Source of the DNA: Prosopocoilus inquinatus
Taxonomy: Eukaryota > Arthropoda > Insecta > Coleoptera > Lucanidae
Direction: 5' to 3'
Assembly: GCA_036172665.1 (NCBI GenBank)
Contig: CM069872.1
Coordinates: forward strand, 24,246,001 to 24,310,000
Length of the DNA stretch: 64,000 nucleotides
Each line of letters begins with the position of its first letter. Within the stretch, counting starts at the first letter, position 1. Positions 10,185-21,595 of this stretch are shown here, piece after piece. The position numbers and the translations under genes are program-made. The notes under the pieces were generated by a model. The model did no database searches, had not been told where the DNA came from, and was given only the letters and a program-made list of their open reading frames with translations.

Positions 10185-11864
10185 CTGCCCCCTTCTTAAA
10201 AACGTTTCGTCTAGAAATGTTCCTGGGGATAGTCTTGAAGGAGAATGTCGGAATCTACATGCTGGCCCATTCTTGCAACTTCCCGTCTGGAAGAAGTAGC
10301 AGTCTACGGTTTTGCTGTTGCTGACTGTTGCCTGTGGGTGGTGGCTGCAGACTAGGACTTCAATTACCGTTCTGTGGAAGATGACTTCCAGCATGCTTCG
10401 AATTACTCTCCAGTCTAGTCCGTCCAATCCGCAGCCCAATTTGGGGATGGCTAACTTCATCTGGTGGTTCTCTATTAGCTGTCTCCTCAGGCTATATACG
10501 GCTCTCCACATACTTTGATAGTCAGGTTTACCGCTTGATGTCTTTTTAGTGACTAAATAATGCACGTGGCGCCTCCGATCTGCCGTCGAATCAATGATAT
10601 GCAGGCTTTCGCCTACCACGGGGTGCTGTCTTCGGAGCTCCTCGATTTTCTTCCTAAACACCTGAGCAATTCCTTTGGACATTTTCAGGTCTTCTGCTAC
10701 GCAGTGGGCCAGACTGTACTCCAGTGGCACTTTAAAGAGATCTTGTTGCTTCTCCGTGGTCACTCCAAACCCTGCCTTACTTCGTTCAGCGTGAGGAGAC
10801 ATGAAGGTTTCGAAGCTCATTTCGGAAACTTGCGCCCTTTGTACTGTCACTTCATCTGCTTCTCCATGGTAAGGGGCTATCCGGTTGAAGTGGATTATTT
10901 TGGGTTTGCAAACGTTGATCCGTTTCATCACTTTGTAAGGACCTTCCCAAGAGGTCTGCAGTTTTGGGGACAGGCGTCGACGTCTTTGGGGGTTATAAAG
11001 TCAGACCAGTGCATCAGGTTGGTATCCCCCGTTTTGAGCGTTGATGTCATAGTGCTCCTTCATCCGATCGCTAGCCGTCTGTATATTGTGACGCACTTGG
11101 TTGTGGATGTCGTCCATTTTCCTGCGTAATTTGCTCACGTAATCTTCGTCGGCAGAGACTTCACCAGTCTTCACACCAAACTTCAGGTCGCAGGGCAGTC
11201 TCGGCTCTCGCCCGAATACCACTTTCGCCGGGGTCTCCCCTGTTGTCTCATGAACGGACGAGCAGTATGCCATTAGAAACAGGGGAATGTACGTGTCCCA
11301 GTCTCTCTGATGATCTGAAACGACCTTGGACAAATGTCGGTTGATGGTTCTGTTGAACCTTTCCACCATTCCGTCCGACTGTGGGTGGAGTGCAGTTGTT
11401 CTAGTTTTTCGTACGCCGAGCAGAGTACACACGTTCTTGAACAAGGCCGATTCAAAGTTCCTTCCTTGGTCTGAATGCAGTTCCATGGGTGCACCATACC
11501 GACTGATCCATTCCCTGACAAGGACTTCCACAATAGTGACTGCCTCTTGGTTAGGTAGGGCGTAAGCTTCAATCCACTTGCGAAAGCAGTCCATTACCAC
11601 GACGATGTACTTGTTTCCACCATTCGTTTCTGGAAGCGGGCCGGCTACATCGAAGGCAACTCTCTCAAAAGGACTTCCAACGTTGTATTGTCTCATGGGG
11701 GCCTTGCCCTCGCCTGTGAGGACCGTTAATCCTTCACGTCTTCCTTGCAGTTGCAGAAGACCACGATCAACACTATGGAGTCCCACTGCGCCCAGTATGA
11801 TTTTACGGACGGTGCACATGGTGCTACCTCTTCCCAGGTAGGCCTCGCGTCCCTGCTTTTCCAT
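10131..11864 (-). pseudogene. Gypsy Pol C-terminal part: integrase, macro domain, CCCH zinc finger
   Basis: The integrase core has its three acidic residues in AFDVAGPL, SDQGRNFES and GMVERFNR. An in-frame TGA at 11003-11001 interrupts the protein after the core; the same frame then stays open to 10131, so what follows is fused to the integrase. The second open stretch (10931-10131, 266 residues) has a typical integrase tail (PKIIHFNRIAPY). Residues about 61-200 form a macro domain with EYSLAHCVAEDL, SKGIAQVF, YLVTKK and PKLGCGLDGLDW. These marks are those of the TARG1/OARD1-like group, which hydrolyses ADP-ribose from proteins, and the Lys (TKK) and Asp (GLD) used by that group are present. 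Residues 211-229 give a CCCH finger (C-x7-C-x5-C-x3-H). The integrase N-terminal HHCC finger is not recognisable. The frame crosses the polypurine tract and stops inside the 3' LTR. Inference: the macro domain may counter host ADP-ribosylation. Confidence 0.87.
10185..10198 (-). other. Polypurine tract of the gypsy element
   Basis: The coding strand reads ttaagaagggggcag immediately before the 3' LTR (tgtggcgcgc). This is where second-strand DNA synthesis would be primed. It lies inside the Pol reading frame. Confidence 0.75.
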
Positions 11865-11923
11865 TCTAGCACTAATTTCAAATCCGGATCGTTCTCCTGG
11901 TCTCTTCGCAGTTCTTCGTCTTG

Positions 11924-14080
11924 CTATTTGTCGTCAACAATGGCTGTCCTCGCAGTCGTGGCTACTTTCTCGTCCAAACGACTACAGTGCTTACAGTCTT
12001 CGGCACAGGGTCTTCTCGACAAAGCATCGGCATTTCGATGGCTAGTTCCTGCCCGATGCTTAGTTTCAAAATCGTACTCCTGAAGTCGTTCGATCCATCG
12101 TGCAATTTGCCCTTCTGGGTTCTTGAAACGGAGAAGCCATTTTAGAGCGGCATGGTCGGTCCTCAGGAGGAAGCATCTGCCATACAAGTACTTGTAGAAA
12201 TGTTCTATCGTTTTTACGACGGCTAGCAATTCCCTTCTTGGGACGCAATAGTTTCGTTCCGGCTTTGATAGGACTTTACTGAAGTAGCCGATCACCTTTT
12301 CTTGCCCCTCTTGTATCTGGGAGAGTACGCCACCAATCCCAACGTTGCTAACATCTGTGTCCACGCCAAACTTGCCTTCCGGGAGAGGATAACTCAAAAT
12401 AAGAGCACTAATCAAGTACTGCTTTAGTTGTTCAAAACCAATTTGACACTGTTGGTCCCATTCAAATGGACGACCTTCTTCAGTGAGTTTTGTCAACGGT
12501 TTAGCAATGTCTGCAAATCCAGGAACGTAGCGCCGATAGTAAGTGCACAGGCCAAGGAAACTCCTTATTTGGTGTTTATTTCTGGGAGTTGGCCAGTCTT
12601 TCACCACCTGAATCTTCACAGGGTCCAGGGTGATTCCATTTCCATTAACAATGTGCCCCAGGTAATTCACTTACTTCCGGAACAGGTGGCACTTCTTGAG
12701 GCTAAGCTTTAGTCCAGCTCCGCGAAGCCGCTGGAACACTCCTTCCAGGTTCCTCAGGTGGTCGTCGAATGTCTTTCCCACGACAATTATGTTGTCAAGG
12801 TACACCATGCACGTTGTCCAGGACAGACCTTTCAGAACCGTCTCCATTAACCTCTCGAATGTCGCTAGAGCATTACATAACCCGAATGGCATCACTGTGA
12901 ATTGCCACAGACCTATGCCGATGGAAAACGCCGTCTTTTCTCGATCTTCAGGCGCCAGCTCCACTTGCCAATATCCACTCTTTAAGTCCAAAGTTGTGAA
13001 GATCTTTAAGCTGGCCAGAGTATCCAGGGTATCATCAATCCGTGGCGGGGGATAGCTGTCCTTCTTAGTGATATTGTTGAGTAACCAGTAGTCTACACAG
13101 AACCTGGTGGACCCATCCTTCTTCTTGACAAGCACTGCTGGTGACGCCCACGGACTGCTTGATGGTTCTATCACATTATTCTTTTCCATCTCGCGAATAA
13201 TGCGTTCCGCTTCCTCACGCTTCGCCAACGGTAATCGCCTTGGAGCTTGACGGATAGGTCTTTCTTCTCCAGTCTCTATTTTGTGTTTCACGACAGCAGT
13301 TCTTCCCTTGGATCCATTTTCTACCTCAAATACATCTTGATAGCGGCCGATCAGATTCTTTGCTTTTTTCTTCTGGTCTGGAGTCAATTCCTGGGCTGTT
13401 GACATAACCATTTCCCATAATTTTCTTGGGACTTTCGCTTCTGGCACGTTTGCTTCAAGGTGGCGGGAGATGGAGGACACCATGGTGCAGCTTCCCAAAA
13501 TTGTTCCTTTCTTGATATTTACGGAGAAACAATTGACGTTCATCAGGCGGACAGGTACTTCCTCCTTCGCCGTCAACAACATTTTCCCAACGAGGACTCC
13601 TCTACCAATCTTCTGATCATCAGTATTAGGTTCAATCATAATGACTTGCCCATCTTTAAAAACGCCGTCCAGTTTTGCGTCGACGATAACCTCAGTCCTG
13701 GGTAATACAACGTCTTCAGCGAGGACTACTCGAGCGGTCACGTCTCCTCGTTGATGTAGAACCAACTCCTCATTATTGACCGCCATCACGCCACGCTTTA
13801 AGTCCAATTGAAACCCGTGGGCACACATGACGTCCATGCCCAAAATTGCCTCGTCATCTGTGTCTGCTACCAATGCACGGTGTTTTATTGGAGTTGAACC
13901 AATGGTGATGATCACCTCTACTTCACCGTGGACAGTTGCTGATGTTCCAATTGCAGTTTTCAGTCTCCACTTGGTCGGCTCGGTGCATCCAGATGACTTA
14001 ATGACGTCGGGTCTTAGGATGGTCTTCGTCGCACCCGTATCCAACATGGTGTGAGGAATGTCATCAATGGTGACATCCAC
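11924..14080 (-). pseudogene. Gypsy Pol: aspartic protease, reverse transcriptase, RNase H
   Basis: The protease motif MLDTGATKTIL lies near the start (residues 16-26 from the Met at 14080). The RT region shows FCVDYWLLNNITKKDSYP and MPFGLCNA. The catalytic box reads YLDN rather than the normal YLDD, a loss of one metal-binding Asp. An in-frame TAA at 12673-12671 splits RT from its connection and RNase H part (12670-11924). That part shows YLGHIV, FLGLCTYYRRYVPGF, a changed first RNase H acidic motif FGVDTDVSN, and RTDHAALKWL. The frame is lost between 11924 and the integrase (11864). It follows gag by a frameshift, as is common in the family. The protein is not functional. Confidence 0.9.
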
Positions 14081-14127
14081 GAAGACACTGTTGGTTAACT
14101 GCTGTTAACGCCCCTCTGCACCGACCC

Positions 14128-14393
14128 GGCTTAGTTTAACTGTGGATTCCTTGGATCCTGTCTGGGCTTTGGACATCGCATGCGAACATGTCCTTCCTCC
14201 TGGCAATTCCAACACACCAGCGGCTTCTTCTGCTTGAAGACCTGTTCCACAATGCGGCGAACATCGTCGGAGGTGGTATATTCCCTGGGTCGCTCCTTTA
14301 TAGCAGATCACACCTTGGCGTTAGCGGATTCTTCCTCTTCTTCCTATTGGAAGTTCATAGCTGCTCGCACCTTGACATGCCCTCTTGAGACTC
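14128..14393 (-). pseudogene. Gypsy gag, 3' part with CCHC zinc knuckle
   Basis: This is the end of gag, separated from the rest by the Polinton. The segment CWNCQEEGHVRMRC (14214-14173) is a perfect nucleocapsid-type CCHC knuckle (C-x2-C-x4-H-x4-C), followed by a basic tail and a stop near 14128. An in-frame stop lies upstream (near 14345) after AAMNFQ. Removing the Polinton and one copy of its duplication keeps the gag frame across the junction. Confidence 0.85.
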
Positions 14394-14399
14394 GTCTCG

Positions 14400-14786
14400 A
14401 GTAGTATAGCTAGCGGGATCTTGGATCAATTTGACCTTGAAAAAAATTGCGGATGGCATGTGTCCATCCGAAGTGACCATCGTTGAAGGTCATCCCCTAA
14501 GTTAGGGGAGTGGTTTAAGAGGTGAAGAAGTTACCCCTTTAGTTCTTGAGCCGAAGAGGCCGTTGTAGAAAAATCTTTATTTCTTGCAGCTCTGAAGAAT
14601 GTTGGCAATGACGTCATAATACCAAAAGAGGTCGTTGAGAAAAAAAATAAGTCTAACCCCCGTTTAGTTCTTGAAGAAGGGTTGTAATTTTATCCGGCGT
14701 GTTCGTTCAGTATAACGAGTCAATGAACTTTGAAAAATGTGCAGATTCAGCAAAACTAGTCCAAGGCTTCTTTTATCGAACCCACT

Positions 14787-14822
<36 letters not shown>

Positions 14823-15382
14823 CGCGCGTTTGTCAAAGTGCAAGCTTGCTTAAATTCTTTTAATGAAATTTTCTACATTTATTTCTGTAGATATTACAAG
14901 AAAATATTTTTAAGGACGCTTCTTTCCCATCAAAGAACTTATGAAAATAAATTACGTGTACTCTTTGTAATTGCCGTTTCTGTATTTTTATGAAACTGCA
15001 AGCCGTTGTACAATTAAATAAAACGTAAATATCAATGATTTATAAACTAAATTCAAAATCTTTAAATTTCGAAAGAAAAGAGTAAAACACGGTACGCTTG
15101 CTATTTTGTAATAATAATATGTTCGTTTCTTTGCATAAGAAATATTGCTTGTAATTAAGATTCGTGAGTGTAGTATTTCAGAATCAATGTCTGCAAAATT
15201 CTTTCTTCTTCGAGCAATGACTAAACGACGTTGTAATTTTACCTTAGGACAGGTCAGGAGAGAAAATGAAAAAAATTTTCGCTGTAAATAAATTGTTTAT
15301 TTATTTATTTCTTTAAATAAAAAACTAAATATACATTTTTATATATTCTATTACAGAAATAATTGTCATGTATTTTTAAATA
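14400..15382. repeat. Polinton left terminal inverted repeat
   Basis: Reverse complement of 28072-29238. A short insertion (gaaggtcatcc-like, near 14482-14494) and a much shorter TG microsatellite (14788-14819) are the main differences from the right copy. The repeat ends inside near the sequence aattgtcatgta. Confidence 0.92.
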
Positions 15383-15856
15383 CACTAGACATCTTATGTT
15401 AAATAATTAAAATAGTTTCGGAGAACAAAAAGAAAAAAGCGTTGTCACCTCGAATTGTCTACGATAGTTCGGCCACTTAACCGATTTATTGTGCGTTACG
15501 ATCACCGCACACTATCATGTAATCGTCGTCGGATTGGTTAAAATGTAGCACGATATTCTTCATCGATGATATCTGCTCCAACGTCCATAAAATTGTTTCA
15601 ATGCAGTCTTGGTGCTATACAGGGAGATGATTTTTTTTTTATCTCAACATTGATAATTTCTTTGTCTCTTGCTGGGTCTATGTAATTACTTATGTTCTTG
15701 CAAATCGTAGACAGCAGCTTTGGTTGATTCTTTCGTAGGTGTAGTTAAATTTTAAATTTTCTGTGATAGGTGTTGTTCGTTTGCGACTACAAATATGTAG
15801 AAATATAATTGTAGAGATAAGAAAAAGAAAAATATTGAAAAGCTTACCTGATAAAG
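15383..15856. other. Polinton spacer between left TIR and PolB
   Basis: This interval of roughly 470 bp lies just inside the left inverted repeat, downstream of the polymerase stop codon. No open frame or recognisable motif was seen; it may serve as a 3' region for PolB. Confidence 0.5.
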
Positions 15857-18800
15857 TTATCTTTGAGCAACTGCAAATAATTGAAACTGTTGTGTGGTTG
15901 AGTAATTCATTTTTGGATTTTTTTTAAATCCCAGGGAATCAATCGTGTCTGTGTAAATGAAACTAATAATTCGTTTGTCGTCGAAAGGACTCAGAGCAAC
16001 CTTTCTTTGTTCAATGGTGAAAACTTCATGCTTTTGGGATCTGATTAAATGTTGTGTTGCGTCTAACATAGAATTATTAAACAGAGTTTGATAGTAGTCC
16101 TTAAACGAAATCGAACGAAGTGCTGAATTTTTCACACCTTTTGCTTTTTTTATAACATTATTATTTTCTAGAAAAATTTTGTGCAAATCGTTTTTGATTG
16201 CAGTGAGAACCTCGAGCAGTCTCTGGACAGCTGTTTCAGCCCTGCTTGGGGCTTCTTCAGCAGAAACGTAGCTCGACATTCCCACTGCAGACCAAAAACG
16301 ACTTGCCCAATTTATTCGCAAATGCGATGTAAGAATGATTGATTGCAGTGAGAACCTCGAGCAGCCTCTGGACAGCTACGTTTCTGCTGAAGAAGCCCCA
16401 AGCAGGGCTGAAACAGCTGTCCAGAGGCTGCTCGAGGTTCTCACTGCAATCAAAAACGATTTGCACAAAATTTTTCTAAAATCTTTCATTATGCTTTGAC
16501 AGCAAGCATGGCCGCCTTGCATGGGGGACTCATTAGGAGCAAATCCCGCTTCAATTTGTCTATCCTACTGCAATGTTAGGTCAAAAAGCGATAGTAAGAT
16601 GTCGCTATTTTATATGTTCATCATTCTTACATCACATTTGCGAATAAATTGGGCAAGTCGTTTTTGGTCTGCAGTGGGAATGTCGAGCTACGTTTCTGCT
16701 GAAGAAGCCCCAAGCAGGGCTGAAACAGCTGTCCAGAGGCTGCTCGAGGTTCTCACTGCAATCAAAAACGATTTGCACAAAATTTTTCTAAAATCTTTCA
16801 TTATGCTTTGACAGCAAGCATGGCCGCCTTGCATGGGGGACTCATTAGGAGCAAATCCCGCTTCAATTTGTCTATCCTACTGCAATGTTAGGTCAAAAAG
16901 CGATAGTAAGATGTCGCTATGTTATATGTTCATCATTCTTACATCGCATTTGCGAATAAATTGGGCAAGTCGTTTTTGGTCTGCAGTGGGAATGTCGAAC
17001 TACGTTTCTGCTGAAGAAGCCCCAAGCAGGGCTGAAACAGCTGTCCAGAGGCTGCTCGAGGTTCTCACTGCAATCAAAAACGATTTGCACAAAATTTTTC
17101 TAAAATCTTTCATTATGCTTTGACAGCAAGCATGGCCGCCTTGCATGGGGGACTCATTAGGAGCAAAAACCACTTCAATTTGTCTATCCTACTGCAATGT
17201 TAGGTCAAAAAGCGATAGTAAGATGTCGCTATTTTATATTATTATTTTCAATTTTTATTATGTACATTTTTGATATAAGTTCTATAAACTCTAACATTAA
17301 TCTACCATTATTTTCATCTTTCATTAATCCTAGAACTTTTTTATTCCTAAGAGGAATTTGATATCTGTTAGTGGGTGAATAATCTGACGTATCAAATTTT
17401 GAAATGTCTTCTTTAATGTGTTCGTAAATATCTTCCACGAAAAAATGATAAATTAAAGAATCTGTATCTGTATAAAGTAATTTAGCTTTGTCTTTAAATT
17501 TATTCTTGATATAATTGTAATGAAAATCATACACAAATATTTTAGAAAGATCTAGTATAGTAAAACCGATATATATAGGTATATTAAATTTAATATTCAT
17601 TCGTTTCATTTCGATAAAGACCATGTCATCATCGAAAATTGTACAAATATGAAAATTACGTTGTGATATGTAATAGTTTGCTCCGTAACGTCCTTCCCAT
17701 TTGGTTACCAATTTTACGTCTTTATATTTTCTAACGTTTTCCATGGTCTTTCCAAATACTGAATTATCCATTAATTTATAGAAATTTTTTTCAAAATCAT
17801 TTTTACTTTTTTTACGCAAATCATTATTTAAATTTATGTACGATTCCATCTAATTTCTTTGTTTGAATTTCAATACTCTTAATACTCGTTCAACTTTCAA
17901 TCCCAATTGGATTGCCTGTTTTAAATTTCTGTAATGTATAATATATTGTTTTTTATCAAATAAAGTTGTCAATAATTTGGGAATTTTTGAAGACGAAGTT
18001 GGTGGTACCAAACGTTCAGGACAGAGTGGCAAATCTTTAGGATTTTCAAACAGTTCTTCGGGATACAGTAAATTACATTCCAAAATATAACCAAATTCAG
18101 CATCGTCCGATACGTTCATAATATCTATCGAATAAGGATCAACCCATTAAAATTGTGCAAAAGGTAAAGGCAATTGCATAGCTGTGCCATATAATTGTTA
18201 ACGTCAAAATACATTAAATATGATGATGGTTCATCAACGTTAAAGTCGTTCATATATTTATTATTTGCCTTACCATAACGATTTGAACATTGAGATACCC
18301 CTCCTCTGATACCTTTTTCGATAAACATTAACATATCTACGTCTGTTAGTAATTCCAAGGTAATGGAAGTTGTCTTCAGCATGCTATCAAAAGCTAAACC
18401 GGGTGCCGTACAGTAATGCAAAGCATCCAATTCATAAGTTTGCAAACAAGTAGGTCTAAAATTTTAAAAGATGTCCGTTAAAAGCAAAACGTCCGTTTTC
18501 AAATACAGCTCTGCATATTCCTGTAAATTTTGAATTTTAAACGTACTCTATACGTTTAAAGCGTGATCATATTCATCGTTTGATATGTGAGATTGATTGA
18601 TTTTACTAAAAAATTCACTTGTAGGTGGTAACTTGGTATCCTGTAATTTCTCCCAATTGTCCAGATAATCCCCTTTCTCTCGAGCAATTTAAATTCAGTA
18701 GCATTTTTACAATGTGATTTGGTAATTAGTTTCTGATTGCTGTCTAGATATGACAAAAGTTTATCTAAACTACTGGCCATGAATCGAAAAGAATTAAAAA

Positions 18801-20326
18801 ATCTAAAACTAATGTTAGTATTTGAAATATAATTAGAAAATTAAATATATTTTTCTTTATTAATAGGTAACAAAGAAATTTTGCCAGGAATTTCCGTAGC
18901 TAATGCTTTTATTAAAAAATGACTATCATAGCCTGACATATTGTGAAAAATTACAGGTATGTCCTTACTGTTTTTATAATTTAGATTACACGCTTGGTGA
19001 CTGGGCCCACGATACGATCTAGTCAGATGTCAGAAATTCGTATTCTTATTCTGCCGTTAATTCTTCACACGGCTCGACTTTCGAGAAAATATCATTAATT
19101 TCTCAACCAATTTTTTCTAATTCAGTGACAAACCAGCTTACACAGTCCTTGCCGGTATGTAATCTAAATTTTGAGAGTAAAGGATTGTAAGAACAAATTA
19201 AAAAATACGCTATAGAAAACGGTTCATGTTTCTGGTATTTTATAGTTTTACCGGAAGGTTTTAAATCATTATATTTTGTCAGGAGACATTCAATATCTGC
19301 ATAAATAACAAACGGAACTTTTTCTTTATTTTTAAAATTTTTAAATGTTAGATATTTCTCTTTCTCAACCGGTATAGTAATTTTAGTATTATTTACGTCT
19401 CTGCACGCAATTATATGTTTTTCTAAATTTTCCTGAGATCTAAAATGATTCAGACAACGTTCACAAAACCAGCTTTTATTATGTAAGTCACGCGTTTGTC
19501 TGTGAAGTAGACCGGAAAAATTTTTATTAATGCAAAATGAAACGTTGTTTTTGAATTTTTATCATCAAAATCCTCATCATCGTAATCATTTTCTTCACAA
19601 GGTACCATTAAGAGATTAATTCGTTTTGTAAATTCAAACTTACTTAGAGAAACAGGTAATACTTCTATTGTAAAAATATTAATTGAAATTTCGTTCATTA
19701 CCTCAAACTTCTTAACATCTTTTAAAGTAATAGGAAAATTAATACCTTCAAATTTTAAAACGTTTGAAAAATGAGGGTAAGAAGACGTACGCACAGCATT
19801 TGTAGGTGCGGGATGTAAAGCGCCACGATTGACCAAAGAAAACAGTATTCATCATTATTTTTTTTTATTTTGAATAAATTTAGGCATTTCAACATACGTT
19901 TAATAGGTGTATAATTATTAATGTTAATTTTTAGTTGTAGAATCTCGTACAAGGCCCATCCGCTATCTCTTTCTTGAAATTCTTCTAATTTTGATAAAAT
20001 TCTATTTTTAATATTTACTTCATACCATTCGTTTAAATTTGTAGAACAATCTATTATGTGGTTTCTAGTCGAAAAATGTTTTATGTCTGTCTCAGAGCTC
20101 TGCGGCTTGACAAACTTAGCTATAAATATTGCGTTTACTTTTAAAAGGCTTTCAGATAATTCCTTCTTAATTTTGTAGTAAAAATGTTTAAAAGATTGTT
20201 TTTTTTTTGATAAATTTTAACCATTTTACGTAATCTTTCTGTCTTAACCAACTTACCAAAAGTTTCAATTTTGTTCACAATTTGAATTTGAAATTTGAAT
20301 TTGAAAAATATTCGAAGGAAGGCCAA
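15857..20326 (-). pseudogene. Polinton protein-primed DNA polymerase B, broken
   Basis: This would replicate the element by protein priming. Recognisable parts in order from the N terminus: a Cys/His finger near 19490-19380, exonuclease motif with FVIYADIECLL near 19280, second exonuclease motif [13 protein letters not shown] near 18900, motif A region YFDVNN near 18215, motif [11 protein letters not shown] near 17770, motif [14 protein letters not shown] near 17475, and the C-terminal [11 protein letters not shown] near 15985. There are many faults: a frameshift near 19800, another near 19460, in-frame stops near 19010-19100, frameshifts near 18470-18660 and near 18200, a stop at 17850, and a 1.07-kb repeat insertion at 16169-17237 with a 12-bp duplication. 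The ATG at 20326 is the likely start but is uncertain. Confidence 0.9.
16169..17237. mobile_element. 312-bp tandem-repeat insertion in PolB, 12-bp target duplication
   Basis: The insert is flanked by attattattttc at 16157-16168 and 17238-17249. It begins with a segment in inverted orientation (16169-16355), followed by direct units whose landmark gaagaagccccaagcaggg recurs every 312 bp (about 16387, 16699, 17011). The right end is agatgtcgctattttat. Related copies lie at 41574-41878, 53430-53640 and 62233-62710. The short open frames within the units are a by-product of the repetition. No transposase or RT is present; the long duplication suggests insertion by a retrotransposition-like process, but the class is unknown. 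Confidence 0.85.
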
Positions 20327-20405
20327 TCAAGTGTTAATACAGTTGAGTTACTGTCCGAAAACGGAAACAATCCAGAGGAAGTTAGGTAATTTACCTGTGA
20401 AATAT

Positions 20406-20690
20406 ATGCGACTGGCTTTAGAGAATGAAGATGAAATAAAGACATTCGAAGAGGCTTTGATTAGGTTATCGTTTAATCTTGGTGCTGAACAAGAGGAATT
20501 GGTGATGCTTGAAGGATCGTCATCAACAAAGAAAATAAAATTTACTGAAGAGAATGGACACAAGAATAAGAAAATTAAAATTTCAGAAAAGCTTCCAACT
20601 TCTGCTACTACTGCTACCACATCTTTATTGGACTTCTACGAGCATTACGACGTTGCTGATCTGCATAACGCTCAGAAATATTCACACTGA
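20406..20690 (+). CDS. Small hypothetical Polinton protein
   Basis: This is an open frame of 94 codons starting at an ATG (20406) and ending HNAQKYSH. The frame is open further upstream to 20295 but only with a TTG. It is rich in Glu and Lys, with a Lys-rich middle (KNKKIKISEK) and a Ser/Thr stretch. It lies head to head with the polymerase gene and reads away from it. I do not recognise the family; a nuclear or DNA-associated role would only be a guess from composition. Confidence 0.5.
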   Translation: MRLALENEDEIKTFEEALIRLSFNLGAEQEELVMLEGSSSTKKIKFTEENGHKNKKIKISEKLPTSATTATTSLLDFYEHYDVADLHNAQKYSH

Positions 20691-20969
20691 AATTGTAATA
20701 TTTTTTTATGTGTATAGAGAGCTGCTTGTTAATAAATTATTTATTCCAACGGACGTTATTGTTTCTTTTTAGAGAATTCTGAATTGAATAAAGAAATTGA
20801 AAATATTTTTAAGACATGTGTTGGAAAATAGTATCAATTCACAAGTTTAATTCCACTTGAACATTAAACAACGGAAGCAAACTTTTAAACTCTGAAATTA
20901 TGCATGATAAACCGTCACATGAAAAATTTATATATAAGTAATAATTTAATAAAAACAAAATAAAAATTT

Positions 20970-21460
20970 TTACAGTTCTTTATTACATTCTTTAATAAAC
21001 CATTGATGTAATACAAATACATTATCTTTAGAACAATTTAACGTATTATAAACATGTAAATTACAATGATTTTGAAGATAATTACATTTTAAAATTCTTA
21101 AATTCAGACATTTGAGTTCATCTAAATGTATAATTTCATTAGGTATAATTTTATTTAAGGTTCTTTTCTTATTGAGCCCTTTTACGCAGACGATTTCATC
21201 TCCGACGAGACTTTTGATGTAGTTACCAATGTTTTCTTGAGGTACGTAGTAGTCAAACGAAGTATCCCAGTCTAAGCCGTGCAAATTTCTTTTAGTCCAC
21301 TCAATGTGTTTTTTTAATCTATCAGAAAACCATGATGATTTTTGTTGTGTCTTTCCAAAGGATGATGCATAATTTTCGTTCTTGTATTTAATAACGCTTT
21401 TTCTCTGATTACAAATTCACTGTTTTGAAACTGGAAGCCCTGAATGTCGATAATTTCCAT
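20970..21460 (-). pseudogene. Conserved Polinton protein of unknown function, frameshifted
   Basis: It starts with MEIIDIQGFQF at 21460. The reading frame changes between about 21340 and 21284, then continues with HGLDWDTSFDYY, VCVKGLNKKRTL and a C-terminal part rich in Cys and His (LKCLNLRILKC, NCSKDN). Proteins starting with an MEIIDIQGF-like peptide and containing HGL-W and VKGLEKK-like blocks are familiar from animal Polintons. The DIQGF start resembles the first motif of RNase-H-like 3'-5' exonucleases, but that is inference. It sits between PolB and the integrase and shares their strand. Confidence 0.65.
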
Positions 21461-21595
21461 TTTTACTGTTTCACAATAAAGAATTAACACGTGTGTGTGT
21501 AAAGTTTTCTTGTTCGTTGCTACTCTTACTAACAAATTGAAGTTGTTGATACGTCTATATGTACGCAGAAGCATTAATAGATAACGATTGTTATG

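Noticed and set aside
10312..14404. Plus-strand open frames across the gypsy region
   Set aside because: They are shadows of the minus-strand pol and gag genes.
16521..17123. Two near-identical 96-codon frames starting MGDSLGANPAS
   Set aside because: They repeat every 312 bp with the tandem repeat itself and recur in other broken copies; no codon-level conservation can be argued.
20348..20620. Minus-strand 90-codon frame opposite the small Polinton gene
   Set aside because: Antisense of 20406-20690, hydrophobic composition from the opposite strand, no motif.
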